Shown piece by piece: positions 31,470 to 42,899 of a stretch of DNA of 64,000 bases (position 1 is the stretch's first letter; the number at the start of each line of letters is the position of its first letter). The notes under the pieces are model-generated. The model saw only the letters and a program-made list of their open reading frames with translations. It was not told the origin of the DNA and made no database searches. Origin of the DNA: Choristoneura fumiferana. Lineage: Eukaryota > Arthropoda > Insecta > Lepidoptera > Tortricidae. The DNA lies in contig NC_133483.1 in the NCBI RefSeq assembly GCF_025370935.1, positions 978,487-1,042,486 of the forward strand, in the 5' to 3' direction. A program made the translations under genes and the position numbers.

Positions 31470-31826
31470 ATTTTAAAATTTATGACGGTGGAAGCATTCT
31501 ACACTTCCACTGAACGTAGATATAGTTTAGATATAGTTAGTGTTTAGTATTGTAACTAAGGGACCCCATACATCTCTGTATTTTTATTATTATTATTTTT
31601 TGTATTTTTTTTTCTATAATTGTTAAGTAAGTTAAGTTTTAAGGTATTTTATTTGTAATTATATTATTATGAAAAAATGACTTTCTGCCAAGTTTCTTGC
31701 GGCGCATTCTTCTTGGCAATGACGGTCTTTCCGAAAGCGCTGGTAGTTTAAAAAATGACGTGTAAAAGTGCCCATTGCGGCCTATTTACTGAATAAATCA
31801 TTTGAATTTGAATTTGAATTTGAAAA
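31470..31826 (+). mobile_element. LINE 3' UTR with (TTTGAA)n tail
   Basis: TTTCTTGCGGCGCATTCTTC, TTGGCAATGACGGTCTTTCC and TGCGGCCTATTTACTGAATA lead to GAATTTGAATTTGAATTTGA at 31803-31825. This 3' end is widespread in Lepidoptera in my recollection. No ORF remains. Confidence 0.6.
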
Positions 31827-32022
31827 GAAAAACATTATTATATTATTACCTTAAATGATGGTAATGACGGTTTTTTGACAGCTGAAATATCGCTAGATGG
31901 CGTTAGTATCGTGAGGTTCGTTTGACGTTACGGTCTTGCTTGCGATTGGCTCATTTAGTTATTTAACCAATCGCATACGTGACGCAAATGTCAAAGTCGT
32001 TAAACGGACCTTACGATCAACT

Positions 32023-32396
32023 AGTGATGTGCCAACTCGGGAATAACAATACTCGATTTAACTCGAGTTAAAATTCACGTAACTCGGGTTGAACTTGAGG
32101 TGAGTAACTCGAGTTAACCGGATGAAACAGAGATTTTTCAAAGTTTTTACCAATTTATTCCCTCACATTCGCACTAATAGTTAAAAAAAAATAGAGCAGA
32201 CAAACAAATGATATTTTTATGTTTAAATTCTTTCATTTTTTATATTATTTATGCAGTCTCATATGATCGGCAAACTTCGCTTCATGTAGGTTTCATTCGG
32301 CTTTCAAACTCTAGTTGGAGAGAATTCAACTCGAGTTGATTCGAGTTAAGCCCAACCCGAGTTAACTCGAGTTAGTAACTCGAGTCGACCATCACT
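32023..32396. mobile_element. DNA transposon remnant rich in AACTCGAGTT motifs
   Basis: Ends AGTGATG and CATCACT are inverted, and ACGATCAACT flanks at 32013-32022 and 32397-32406, a perfect 10-bp duplication. Subterminal regions carry repeated TAACTCGAGTTA-like palindromes on both sides (32060-32120 and 32325-32385). A duplication of 9-10 bp is typical of Mutator-like elements; this class call is inference. No transposase is present. Confidence 0.7.
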
Positions 32397-32855
32397 ACGA
32401 TCAACTAGCACGTCGCCAACTAGCCCGTCACAGAAAGGTTACAACCACAAACTTTAAAGATCCTAATAAACATACTTTCATATCTTTTAGCAAAAATAAA
32501 ATATTTTTTTCCTTAAAAAATAAATTTGAACGCAATGTATCAGTATCACTAGGTGATCACTACTTTGTTTTTATTTGAAACGTCGCACTTGCTGACGTAA
32601 CAGCTGTCACAGATCTGCTTCTCTCTCATATCAAATTATTGTAGGTAAACATTACATTGGTGCTCGAAAAAATTAAAAATAATGATTACCATAATAATTA
32701 CGATCTTTGGAGTCTGGTTACTTTTTGCGTTTATATAAAAAATACACGCTGTATAAAGGTTTATATTTTCTTTTTATGGTACGGAGCCCTAAGAGCACAC
32801 TGATGTGACGTTAGTTTATTAACAGCTCAGTATACCCAATAAGTCTCTTCTCTAC

Positions 32856-32960
32856 CAATCACGTTCCAGGGTGGAACCTTTTCTTAAACATTTTTACAAT
32901 GATTTCTTTGGCAAATGTGAACATGAAATTAGCAGCACAAAGGCTCCTCCCTGGTACCTA
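32856..32960. mobile_element. diverged relative of the 4.36-kb MITE
   Basis: ACGTTCCAGGGTGGAACCTT at the left and TCCTCCCTGGTACC at the right are inverted, and 'aatgatttctttggcaaatg' matches the interior of the element at 4355-4492 (inverted). Confidence 0.45.
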
Positions 32961-34186
32961 AATGCCCGCAGCTCTCAGCAAATCACATGCAAATAAATAC
33001 AAGAACTGTCACTCAGATTGAAATGTCGATTATATTGTTTATCTCGACAAGAACATTGTCTAATGCGTTTCGAGTTTCTTACTGTTGGACCATTCAGACC
33101 TTGTATTGCATTCTTCAAACTCGTCCTGTGTTAATTTATTCTTGATGGGTATCAAAATAGAAACATGCGACATTGATTTAAGCATTGACTTAAGTAGAGT
33201 TTGACATTATAATAAAATAATCTATGGAACTAGAAGCTGTTAGACAACTCAAATGATTCGCTCAAATTGCTTCAAGTCAAATGTTGGCAAAGAGAGTTGA
33301 TGTTGGAGAGAAGTGAAATGGTAATGATAATTTAGTAAAACGTTCATTTAAGCGTATTACAGTTATTAAGCAAAAGCTGAAAAATTCGTCACTTTACTTG
33401 GCAAAAATTTAGGACCCATTTATAAACGAATTACAGTCGTTTTTCCGATCATTAATAAAGTTTTTTGTCATGGCTTTCTACTTCGTTTCATCCAAATGAA
33501 TAGAAACTCAAACGGACGGGAAAGATAACCTCCACGCGATCGAGAGGAAGTTTTCGCTTCGCTGATGATGACAGGAATAATGACAGGTTGAAGAGGACGG
33601 GGATGGTAATGACTGGTTGACGCTGTCATTACCGGTCACAATTTTTCGTAAATCTCTGTTGCTTTTCGCTTCAGGTGACACGAATAATTATTTTAAAATA
33701 TGGTTGTGTGGAGGCCAGACTTTGTTTCTTGAATTTATAAAGGATTGTAGGAAGTAGCTAGGCACAATTTATGAGGTTCATTGTAATAATATTTGTAATA
33801 CAAAGCACCTATACCAAGAGGTGGTAACGCAGCATTTCCGCTGTGCCAAAAACTAACTCGCTAATATTGGTTATTACAAAAAATGATTAGTTGCGTGCAT
33901 GTTTTGTATTTTTTGTCATTAAACCGTTTTGTTCTAGCGTGTTTTTTTTAAGAAACTCTTAAAGACGTCGCTTATTTATAAACAAGCTTCGAAATAGACG
34001 TATGCTATATTTAAAAGTATAGATAATTTAAAAGAGCTTCTCTAGTACTTTTTGCCTTTATCAAAGAACTTGATATTACTACTTTAATTTAAGCGTGATT
34101 GTACTCCACAATTTTATGATTATTTGCACTGCTTTGACACAGCTGAATATAAAAATCCTCTAAAACGTGCCATTTTATCCTGATAA
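32961..34186. other. unassigned; acceptor-donor pair at 33674
   Basis: AT-rich DNA. A pyrimidine-rich tract ending GCTTTTCGCTTCAG is followed directly by GTGACA at 33675. A string CATTTCCGCTGTGCC near 33833 resembles the end of the small MITE at 1229. No exon is supported. Confidence 0.3.
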
Positions 34187-34335
34187 TAAGGTATATGTAC
34201 GTCCGAGTCCGAACGCTGTTGATTGTAGTTACTCCCAGTAGTTATCTTCTTTAATTTTATGACATTAGATATAGAGGTGACAGCAGAGTGTCATCTATTG
34301 GGCAATAGTATGTCAAACAATAGGACGTTTAGCTT
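34187..34335. mobile_element. MITE, diverged copy of the 45.37-kb family
   Basis: TAAGGTATATGTACGTCCGA at the left, AATAGGACGTTTAGCTTA at the right, and the interior GAGGTGACAGCAGAGTGTCA, all matching 45368-45506. Confidence 0.6.
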
Positions 34336-37164
34336 AAAAGTAATCTCAATTAAACATCAAGTGCAAAGAGCTACGGTTAAAGTACTTATGGATTTATGGG
34401 TATTGTCGAACGCTATTGATATAACAGACGTTTTGTAAATATTATGTTTCGCTTTAGAGATTTTAATAAATAATGGCTGTCTGAATCACAAAAGATAAAT
34501 AAATAGTGTGACGTGTTTCTCTGCATACACGTATTTTGTACATTCAGCTGTGGCAGCACAATAGAATTGTTAAATTGTCCAATGCAACAATGTACACAGT
34601 GTCTTCCGTCTTCTTGTTACCAATTCTGTTACAAAAATAGCCACACATTGTATGCCATGATTGTATTCGGATTCTGAATGTTAATTTTTGACTTTAAATT
34701 AATTTTCCGATGCCATATTTTAACTTGTTTTTTGTGACTCTACAGACCAAACTTTTAGATCTCGCGATCTTCGACTATGTCTTTCATCCCTTTGTCTATG
34801 GGTATAAATTTATCTGTGTTATATTTAAATATATCTAATTTAACTTTAAACTTCTTTATTTGCACAGAATAATACAGTCAAAAAGATGGTTGATTATAAT
34901 TATGACTTACTGTTTGGAACTTATTCTGCAATAAGTATTATTTAATTTTATTATATAAACATATACTAGCATGCAAATGTTATAAATTATTTGAAAGGAA
35001 TATTTTTGCATTATAATACTGATCCTTGCGTAACAATTTTCTTAACTTACTTCGGAACTTAATAAACGTCAACTGTTGCAAATCTAGAGGCAATTAGAAA
35101 GCCGTCCTAGGCGCTCGTCCATGGACTAAACTCCCAGGATTTCGACATATACTTAATAAAATACATTTAGTACTAGTGAACACTATGCTATAAAATGCTA
35201 TTGCTTCGGATAGCGTGTCTGCACTGATTAAAAACCCAGAGGCTTTATTGTCTTTAACACAATTGGAACAGACGAGGTTAGAAAGAGATGGTCAGCGTGC
35301 TAGACAATAGGTCTCAGAGACAATTGCTAGATTTACTGCAAGCGCTTGCAATCTTGTTGACCGTCTCATTCTACCATTATCCTACAGACAGAAAGAAATC
35401 GTAAATATGATTGTGATTCTGAGCGCTTAAGACAATATGGCCTTTAATGGAATACAGCCTCGCCGCTGGCGATAGTCATTCAGTGTTTAGTATCTAATAA
35501 TACACATTATAAGTTTGTTTGTATTGCCATTGGGTTCAAACGCAGCAACTTCTACTTCTTAATGCCGCAAAGCGTTAATAAAATTATAACTGGTAATGAT
35601 ATAAACATTTGAAAGTTTTTGGCCACGTTTGCAATTCATTACCATCTACCACGCCCGCAACTAATAAACAAGCTTACAAACATATTATCAAACAGGAGTC
35701 CCACATAATAATTTCTCAACCAGAGCCACATATCACAAAGGGGCGGTGTGCTGTCAGATGGATAGCACAAAGCAAAGGTTACTGGCAGGTCTGACTGACT
35801 ACGCCTACAGCCATAGTCACAGATCGCGACAGTATCGTTTGAGTTACATTACATTGACGTGTTCGATCGATCGCTTACAGAAATAAAACCTAGTAACAAT
35901 TCAATCTAAAGCAATCCGGACGGTATCACGCGTGGTATAAATAAAGTCTATTGCATGCAATACTGGCATCTTAAACAGCTGTAACCTTTCTAGGTAGGCT
36001 AGAATTATTGATTGTTTATTACCATACATTCCTGGATAATGAGGCAATTGTAAATTTTAACCGGTTTCTGTTCATACTAAAAGCGTACGCCTTCATTTCA
36101 GTCCTATCCTGTGGCATTTTCCTAATTTCAAATTTCGTGTTTCCAAAAATTTGGGCTGGACGATGATGAGTCAGTCAGTCAGCAAGAAATCTTTTTAGAT
36201 ATAAGTATTTAAAGACTTAGCCAGCGTTGCAGATATTCTTATCGTGTGGGAATTTTCAAAAATGCTAAAATTTGAACTCGCTTTGATTTGTAGGTACTAG
36301 ATGGGATAGCCTGGGTGTTGATGAGTCAGTCATTTAGTCAGTATTTTCTTTAAGCATTAAAAATGTTAAACATTTGAATACTATTACTGAGTTCGCTTAG
36401 TTTTGAAGAGTCCGATATTTTTATTGTTAACAAATTTATAAAAGTATCACTTAAGTAGGTATATCGCATCTCACATTGTTTACCATGTTTTACTTTATAA
36501 GGCAAATCATTTATTGCTATGAATGACAGAGATAACAGAAATATGCGGGTGCATTAACATTCACGTAGCCTATTTTAAGTTCTGACGAATCCTTCATTGT
36601 ATTTCAATGCTCTAATACTTAGAGTAAAAAATCGTACCTAATAATCTTGAGCTTGATTTAATCTAAACTAATTGGATTTGATATTACATACCCACTTAAA
36701 GGTGAGTTAGCTTTTTTAGGTTTCCGTACCTATAAAGGAAAAAAAAAAATCCTTATGAGATCACTTACTTGTTGGCCCGTTAAGACCTTTTTCTCGGGAA
36801 TGCGTGGAGGTATCGATGTAAAATGAATATTAAATAGGTACTCAAGTTTGAAGCAGTGAAAAAAAAACAAACTTATAAATCGACGCTATACAAATAGTCT
36901 TAATCAAAAAATAGGTAGATACTTCCACTTGTACTAGAAACTGAAAATTTGTTATGAAGATAGCTCTTATAAAATAGCCAAATAAGAAAGGGCTAAAAAT
37001 ATTGACTTAACTGATTTTGTATCGCCTAGATCCAACCTAAAGACGAAGATTAAGAGTATGAGAAATAAAATGAAAATTATTCTATTGATTGACTGAGTGA
37101 CGGTCTCCATTTTTTTTTCACGTAATTCATATCCATTACATTCCATTGTAGTTTTGCTATATTG
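34336..37164. other. no recognised feature
   Basis: About 2.8 kb of AT-rich DNA without a supported gene, repeat family or RNA. An 'aggtttccgtacctataaagg' type string near 36720 may be a remnant of the GGTTCCGTA repeats. The longest open frame (35609-35794) has no recognisable domain. Confidence 0.35.
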
Positions 37165-37485
37165 GCGGATTTAATGAACAAATGGTAATGACCCCCGTTC
37201 TGGGTCGTACTTGGTCCAGCGGGTCTCGTTGGCCATACAACGGGGCTATGCCGCTGGAGTAATGGGTACGTTTGGGCCAAGTACGATGCGGACGGGTATG
37301 GAGTAGTTTTTGTTTTACTTTATTATATAATTTATTCTCTTTTTTTTGTGATTTTTGTCTTTTTTTTTATTGTATAAGTAACTGTTTTTTTTATTATAAT
37401 TATGATTAATGTTTTATTTTTGTATATGAATCTGTTATCGCTATTATGTATTTTTATGTGTATCGAATAAATAAATTTAAAATAT
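37165..37485 (+). mobile_element. probable LINE 3' end
   Basis: A relatively GC-rich block (GGTCCAGCGGGTCTCGTTGG, GGGGCTATGCCGCTGGAGTA, GGCCAAGTACGATGCGGACG) followed by T-rich sequence and AATAAATAAATTTAAA fits the end of a retrotransposon ORF and its 3' UTR. The protein could not be assigned, so this is tentative. Confidence 0.35.
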
Positions 37486-37764
37486 GACAGCATGATTGCA
37501 TTCATGTTTAAATTTATACATGATCTCAGAAAGCGGATTCTATGCTATGTTAAGTCAGAAAGCGTGACAGTCGGCGCAGTAAAGGGCGATAGGGCACGAA
37601 CTGATAAATGTACAGTTAGTGAATCAATCAGAAGTAAATGACGCATAAAATAAGTTCCAGATCAGTGTGGAAGTATTTTATCTGTTAAGTTTTCACGCCG
37701 AAACCGTTTCACAAATTTTGGAAATGGAAGTATATACCAGCGTGTAAATTTCTGTTTTTCTTCA

Positions 37765-37935
37765 TGTCATTTGAAATTTACCATGAGCTTTACAGTGAAG
37801 AAGAAGCATCGTTAGGAAACCTGCGCAAAAAGTGAAGCAATTCAATGGCGTGTGTGAAGCTCACAATCCCCACTTCACCCCTCTCTTTTACAGAGCAGGC
37901 CCAGCAGTATAACGTATATGGGCTGGGATCATAAG
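37765..37935 (+). mobile_element. SINE1, old copy
   Basis: CATTTGAAATTTACCATGAG, 'gcaattcaatggcgtgtgtg' and GCCCAGCAGTATAACGTATA match SINE1 with many substitutions. The tRNA-like head is absent. Confidence 0.65.
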
Positions 37936-38110
37936 CTTTTTTTTATGTAATAGCAGACAAATGAGCAGACGATTCACCTGATGTTATGTGATTACCGGTG
38001 CTCATAGACATCCGCAGCACCGTCAGGACTGCAGATGCGTTGCCGGCCTTGCAGGAAGTGGTTCACTTGTTTCAGAATTCTACCAACCACTGTTGAAATC
38101 CACGACCTCG
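37936..38110 (-). repeat. repeat related to the 270-bp retroposon
   Basis: Contains 'tagcagacaaatgagcagac', CACCTGATGTTATGTGATTA, 'ggactgcagatgcgttgccg' and 'gccttgcaggaagtg'. It parallels the order of the 270-bp family (GGATGGCAAACGAGCAAG, GATGGTAAGAGATCACC, GCAGATGCGTTGCCAACC) at lower identity, so a related family is likely. Confidence 0.5.
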
Positions 38111-39237
38111 TTCGCCTGATAATGAAAATGTGACGTGGATTTCAATTAATCAGATTGGTCAATTCTGTTCGTCCCCGATTTTATGGAAGTGTATTCTTAG
38201 AGATTGGTAATGATAATTATTCACATGCTGTCTGTATTATATGCAGTCGTGTTAATGACACACGCCGCAGTATCTGCATGAGGTAAGAGACTTTATCTAC
38301 GAGCTGCTACGTCACTGATAGGAATGGCATGGCATGCTAAATTAAAACTGTGGCCATATTGTGTAACGCCCGGGCTTTTGTGATCGCATTAATCATCTTT
38401 TTACTCATCCTACACCCTATGATAGAAAGAAATGGTGAAAAGGATTCTCTTTCCAAGTGTGTTAAACAATAAAGCATAATATCTAAGCGGCTTATTTGAC
38501 AGTCCACAAAAAGCTGTAAAAACCATCAGAGGTTAACTGCAAACGGACAAAAAACTTGGCCGATTTTCACATTCATACTTCCTGTACCATTTTTATCCAA
38601 CTGCCCTGCCAGAGGGCACTGTAAATCATCACAGCAACACCTAATGAAGCAGTCAATCAAACATAATTAATGATGTTATCATTACACACATGGTAAACAA
38701 CGGTGACAAGTATGTTTGTCTGTCGGTCTTAACTTACAAACCGCAGAACAATAGCGGAAGAACCGCACCCGTACATTCTATTATGTAAATAGACTGGTAT
38801 ACGTCCTTAGGTATTTATTGACTGTGATACATTTGCATTCTGAGGTTTTTAAATACATTGACCTTTTTAGAATGGTGGTTTTTGCATACATTTTAAATTA
38901 TCATAATAAGTGAATTATAAATTCTTAATGAGAATAAATGATCTTTAAACCTATGTTATTTGATATTTTCACAGTTTTTTACGTTTACTTAGAAATATTA
39001 TGCGCTGTTTCAATTACTATAAATAATGATTTCAAATAATTAATTAATTAATTATAGTTAAAGAGGATAACCTCTTGACATGGGTTAATTAGACTGAATG
39101 CCCCTCTAAAGTTTTTCATCTGAATTTTCGACTTAATGTATGGTCATATGGGTCTTACATACCTTTGAAGCGGTACACTTTGAACGTCAATCAATTTATA
39201 GAAACATTTTTTTAACTGTAATTAAAAAGTCGAAAAT
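38111..39237. other. no recognised feature
   Basis: AT-rich DNA, no supported gene or repeat. Confidence 0.35.
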
Positions 39238-39332
39238 ATATTTACGAGGTTGGAAAGTGAATTGCAGAGGTCTACGGGGAAAGCCTATGTCCAACAGTAG
39301 ACGTCCTACGGTTGATATGATAATGGTGATGA
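39238..39332 (+). mobile_element. RTE-like LINE 3' end fragment
   Basis: GGTCTACGGGGAAAGCCTAT, then GTCCAACAGTAGACGTCCTA and a GATATGATAATGGTGATGAT tail: the R-G-E-A-Y-V-Q-Q-W-T-S block plus an imperfect ATG-repeat end. Confidence 0.6.
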
Positions 39333-39889
39333 TAAGTGAAAGACCCAACCACCTACTAAAATATTCAGGAAGAATTTAGAAGACAGGTTGCATTTGTTTT
39401 GTCTAAGCTAGATGATAAATTGATAAAAAGTAGGCATTTTTTACTCCCTAGAGATTAAATGATCCGTTTTACTCCAGCTTTGTACAGTAACATGCTTTAA
39501 AAAGAACGAAATGTGAAAAAAAATGATATTTCAATACATTAGAAACATGAACTAATCCAGTTTGATTGGAAAAATTATTCATGATATGTTCACTACTGTA
39601 TTTTCAACTTGTTATGTGGAATAAAGAGTTTAAGTTTGTATGTATGTAAACTATTGCGATGATTTCGACTTCAGCAGGTATTGACAAAATGAATGAGTGC
39701 TAAACAATGATGACATCGAGAAAGCATTATAACAAATTCTAAAGCGGCCATTCAAGTCGCACAAAGAAAATAAAGAAATACATTGACACATATTTGACAC
39801 AAACGCATATTATATAACCTTACACAACGGTAATACATACTGTATTTTGTTTGCTTAGTCGGCCGCTACTCAATTAAATGAAAATCTTA

Positions 39890-40085
39890 CTTAGCGAAAA
39901 AAAACAGCCAAGTGTGAGTCGGACTCGCGCACTAAAGATCCGTACAAATTTAAAAGCTAGCTAAAACAACTTTGTATATAACAGTTAGTATTTCTATACA
40001 AATTATATGTCAACCAGAAGTATCTTGAAGGTTTTGATACCCGCAGTTTTAGTTTGTAAACACAAATTAAAAAGGTCGTGTCTTT
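39890..40085 (+). repeat. fragment of GGTTCCGTA-type lepidopteran repeat
   Basis: AAAACAGCCAAGTGTGAGTC, GGACTCGCGCACTAAAGATC and CGTACAAATTTAAAAG correspond to the start of the common 'gccaagtgcgagtcggact' repeat. The 270-bp retroposon follows in minus orientation. Confidence 0.45.
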
Positions 40086-40093
40086 TGACAGTG

Positions 40094-40368
40094 TTTTTTT
40101 TTATTCTACTGGATGGCAAACGAGCAAGTGGGTCTCCTGATGGTAAGAGATCACCACCGCCCATAGACACCTGCAACACCAAGGGATTGCAGATGCGTTG
40201 CCAACCTAGAGGCCTAAGATGGGATACCTCAAGTGCCAGTAATTTCACCGGCTGTCTTACTCTCCACGCCGAAACACAACAGTGCAAGCACTGCTGCTTC
40301 ACGGCAGGATTAGCGAGCAAGATGGTGGTAGCAATCTGGGCGGACCTTGCACAAGGTCCTACCACCTC
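40094..40368 (-). mobile_element. 270-bp high-copy retroposon copy 3
   Basis: Minus-strand copy: A-tail (as T-run) at 40094-40102, GGATGGCAAACGAGCAAGTG, GATGGGATACCTCAAGTGCC, ending GACCTTGCACAAGGTCCTAC. Open frames of 120-132 codons on both strands across this repeat are artefacts of its low stop density. Confidence 0.75.
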
Positions 40369-40423
40369 CTGGTTCCTGTGTACTCAGGAACTTAATTTTT
40401 TATGACATCAAGTGGTCCAAATT

Positions 40424-40575
40424 CAGTACGCTCAAGGACTTTAATTCATGAGACACCATGGAAACTTTTCAAGGGAAAAAATCATTACGATTTTCCTTGT
40501 CAATTAATGCGATGTCACTATGACGTTTACTGTGAAATGGTTCCATGGTGGCTCATGAATTAAAGTCCTTGACCG
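40424..40575. mobile_element. palindromic MITE
   Basis: TCAAGGACTTTAATTCATGA on the left and TCATGAATTAAAGTCCTTGA on the right, extended inward by CACCATGGAA / TTCCATGGTG and outward by GTACG / CGTAC. About 150 bp, non-coding. Confidence 0.8.
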
Positions 40576-41624
40576 TACCTATTTCATCACTAATTTCAAC
40601 TCTATAACTTCAAAGTAAATAGTGGTAATAAATAACAAAATGGTTTAAATTAAGTTCCGTTGCTTTTACAGGAACGGGACCCTAAAAAACTAATAACAAT
40701 ATAATTGTTAAATGTAACCTTTTATTCAAACATTTACATAACACCGTCATTTCCAAACTTCAACACAATTTCACCAGATGTCATTCATTACCTGACATTA
40801 AAACTTATAGAAATTAAGATGTTCTCATCCGCCATCGTAATTTGGAACCCGTGTTACTGTGGTATCTTTCAAACGTCGGGTCAAGTTGTTTTGGAAATTT
40901 AACACAATAATTGGCGTGAAATTGAGTTCACAGCCATAATTGACGGAAACAATATGGCGGAGTGAAAGTGAGGTTAAATTAAAACATGTACTTAAATAAT
41001 GGCGAATTGTCTTGTCCAAGATAAGAATGACTGTTTCGTAAAATATTTGTGGTTACATGCGTAAAGTGAGATGGTAATGATGTACTGCGATTAACCTTTG
41101 TGCTATTGTCATTTCCTTTCCATTTTTTCTGTGGCAGGTAATGATCATAATTTGCATATGAGAGTCGTTTTAATCTTAGTAATGGTGCATAAAAAAATAA
41201 GTTTTGTTTTTCTAAGCTTTTATTTAACTATCAATATTTAGATCTTTGCAGATCTGAGTATTTAATATTTATTTCAGCTTGATACTTTCACGCGGTCTAG
41301 AGCAAAATGGTCTTCACAGAAGGAACGAATGACAACCTAAAAGGGTTCCGTTTTTGCCGATTAAGGTATGGAACCCAAAAAAGTAATATATTTCTGTAAA
41401 GCACATAGCTTAATTTAACTGAAAACATATACTAAATACTATTTAGTCTCCAGTAACACTAGCAAGCAGCAATTCCCACACACGCTGCTCGCCAATTGGA
41501 TCACGTGCGTCGGGTTGCAATGCGTATGCACAGCTATTAGGGCTCAGAGGTTTCAAATGGTGAACAATTTTAGATCCATCTACGAAAAGTATTTTTGATG
41601 AATATAATAGTACATTGTGTCTTA
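40576..41624. other. unassigned; acceptor-donor pair at 41137
   Basis: AT-rich. A long pyrimidine tract (41112-41131) ends in GTGGCAG at 41137 and is followed by GTAATG. 'aaaagggttccgtttttgcc' near 41340 is a remnant of the GGTTCCGT repeats. No exon is supported. Confidence 0.3.
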
Positions 41625-41940
41625 AGGGCGGTAAATAAGGAATTACGAACGAGGGTCTATAAGAAGCCCGAAATCGAAGACTGAGGGCTTTAATAAGTTG
41701 ATGTTCGTAATTCTAGTACCGCCCGTGCGACATACAATGATTGTGCGACAAACATTTGCGAGTAAAATTGTATATTTGTAAAAAATTGCCGATACTGCTG
41801 ACTGCGCTCTTGGCTGCTGCAGGCGCTGCAGCACACCATGCAGTAAAAAACTCATTTACCGACCTTGGGCTTCATGACAAGAAAATTAGTACGGGAAATG
41901 ACTCATTTTCCGACCACGGGTTTCATGACAAGTACCTACA
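41625..41940. repeat. fold-back and tandem-repeat element
   Basis: GCGGTAAATAAGGAATTACG (41629) is inverted at 41705-41726 (GTTCGTAATTCTAGTACCGC). Downstream, a unit of about 44 bp (ACTCATTTACCGACCTTGGG / ACTCATTTTCCGACCACGGG, each followed by CTTCATGAC or TTTCATGAC) occurs twice. The interior has an Ala/Cys-like open frame with no domain. Class unknown. Confidence 0.5.
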
Positions 41941-42603
41941 TTAAGGTCGAGGGTATTATTTGGGGGGTTGCAAGCAAGTTAGCCTGCATGTTACGACACT
42001 GTTTACGAGCAAGTGTGATGAAAATAAATATTACGCGACAATAGATACCAACAATGGATAACTTTGTCGAATCACGCGGCCGAAGAAAAATTAACCGTTT
42101 TTTAGTAAAATTTTAAGTCTTTTTGCGTCTTCATCAGGACCGGATTTAGATGTCTGGAGGTTTTGGGGTAACAAAGGAGTGGACGTCTCTTTTGCGGGGC
42201 CCCACTTTTGTGGGTTGCCCTCCCCTTTAGGCCCTGGTCTTCATTTTTTAAGATCATTTAAATACACTGTTCCAACCTTTGTTGACTACGTATTATAGTA
42301 AAATATGTATTGAAACATCTCATAATAGGTACTTGGTTGAGGAAAATGTCCTACTAAGCTTTTATGCTAATTCAACGCACCAGTTCGCTGGGAATTTCAT
42401 ATTTGCTGTAATAAATCTTTAACTTGCATGTGTTACATTCAAATAGTTTTAGAATCAATTGTCCTTATTCAGTTGTGTTGGCGATGTTTCATCCCGGTTG
42501 TTACAAAAATGGTAATGAAACCAGTTTAACTTTTGAATTTTTTAAGGAATAATGGAATGCATTTGAAACAAAGACAGTGATTTGTTACATGGGATATGTT
42601 GGG

Positions 42604-42899
42604 CTAAAAAAAATAGATTGGTTTTTTGGAGTCTTTTTGTAGCGAAAAGTTTCTCGATGAGGGCTACGGCATAGATGTCGCTAGTGTCGCTGCTTAAGCG
42701 GCTAAATAAGTAACAACACAAGCTGAGATATGAGGTGCATAGGAGAAATTCGTGTCTGTATCGTCGTCCAGCGGTGGTGTAGCGGTATAGCACACGGCAC
42801 GGAATGCCGAGGACCTGGGTTCGATTCCCAGCGCTGGTCATTTTCTGGTTTTTCTGTGCATCTATATTTTCAGTTTGTATTTTCGATCTAAAAAAATAG
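42604..42899 (+). mobile_element. tRNA-containing retroposon copy B, with target duplication
   Basis: The element (42617-42887) starts ATTGGTTTTTTGGAGTCTTT and ends TTTGTATTTTCGAT. It is flanked by a 12-13 bp duplication, CTAAAAAAAATAG at 42604-42616 and CTAAAAAAATAG at 42888-42899. Only the first 26 bp of the 5' arm is present before the body (GTTTCTCGATGAGGGCTACG). The tRNA-like module is at 42768-42838. Confidence 0.85.
42768..42838 (+). other. tRNA-like cloverleaf module in retroposon
   Basis: Seventy-one nucleotides fold as a tRNA. Acceptor strands CCAGCG and CGCTGG pair, the D arm is GTGT/GCAC, the anticodon stem is CGGC/GCCG with loop ACGGAAT, and the T arm is CTGGG/CCCAG around TTCGATT. 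Pol III A box (GGTGTAGCGGTATAGC) and B box (GGTTCGATTCC, 42818-42828) are present. The loop lacks the usual T at position 33 and the copy is embedded in a dispersed element, so I do not call a functional tRNA gene. Confidence 0.7.

Noticed and set aside
40003..40405. Open frames of 120 and 132 codons on opposite strands, with similar frames at 8920-9199, 9787-10072 and 58837-59025
   Set aside because: All lie in copies of the 270-bp retroposon, which has few stops on either strand. Frames are not conserved as protein between copies and include premature ends.
42768..42838. Functional tRNA gene
   Set aside because: Although the cloverleaf is intact, it is part of a dispersed element with several copies here, and position 33 of the anticodon loop is not T.
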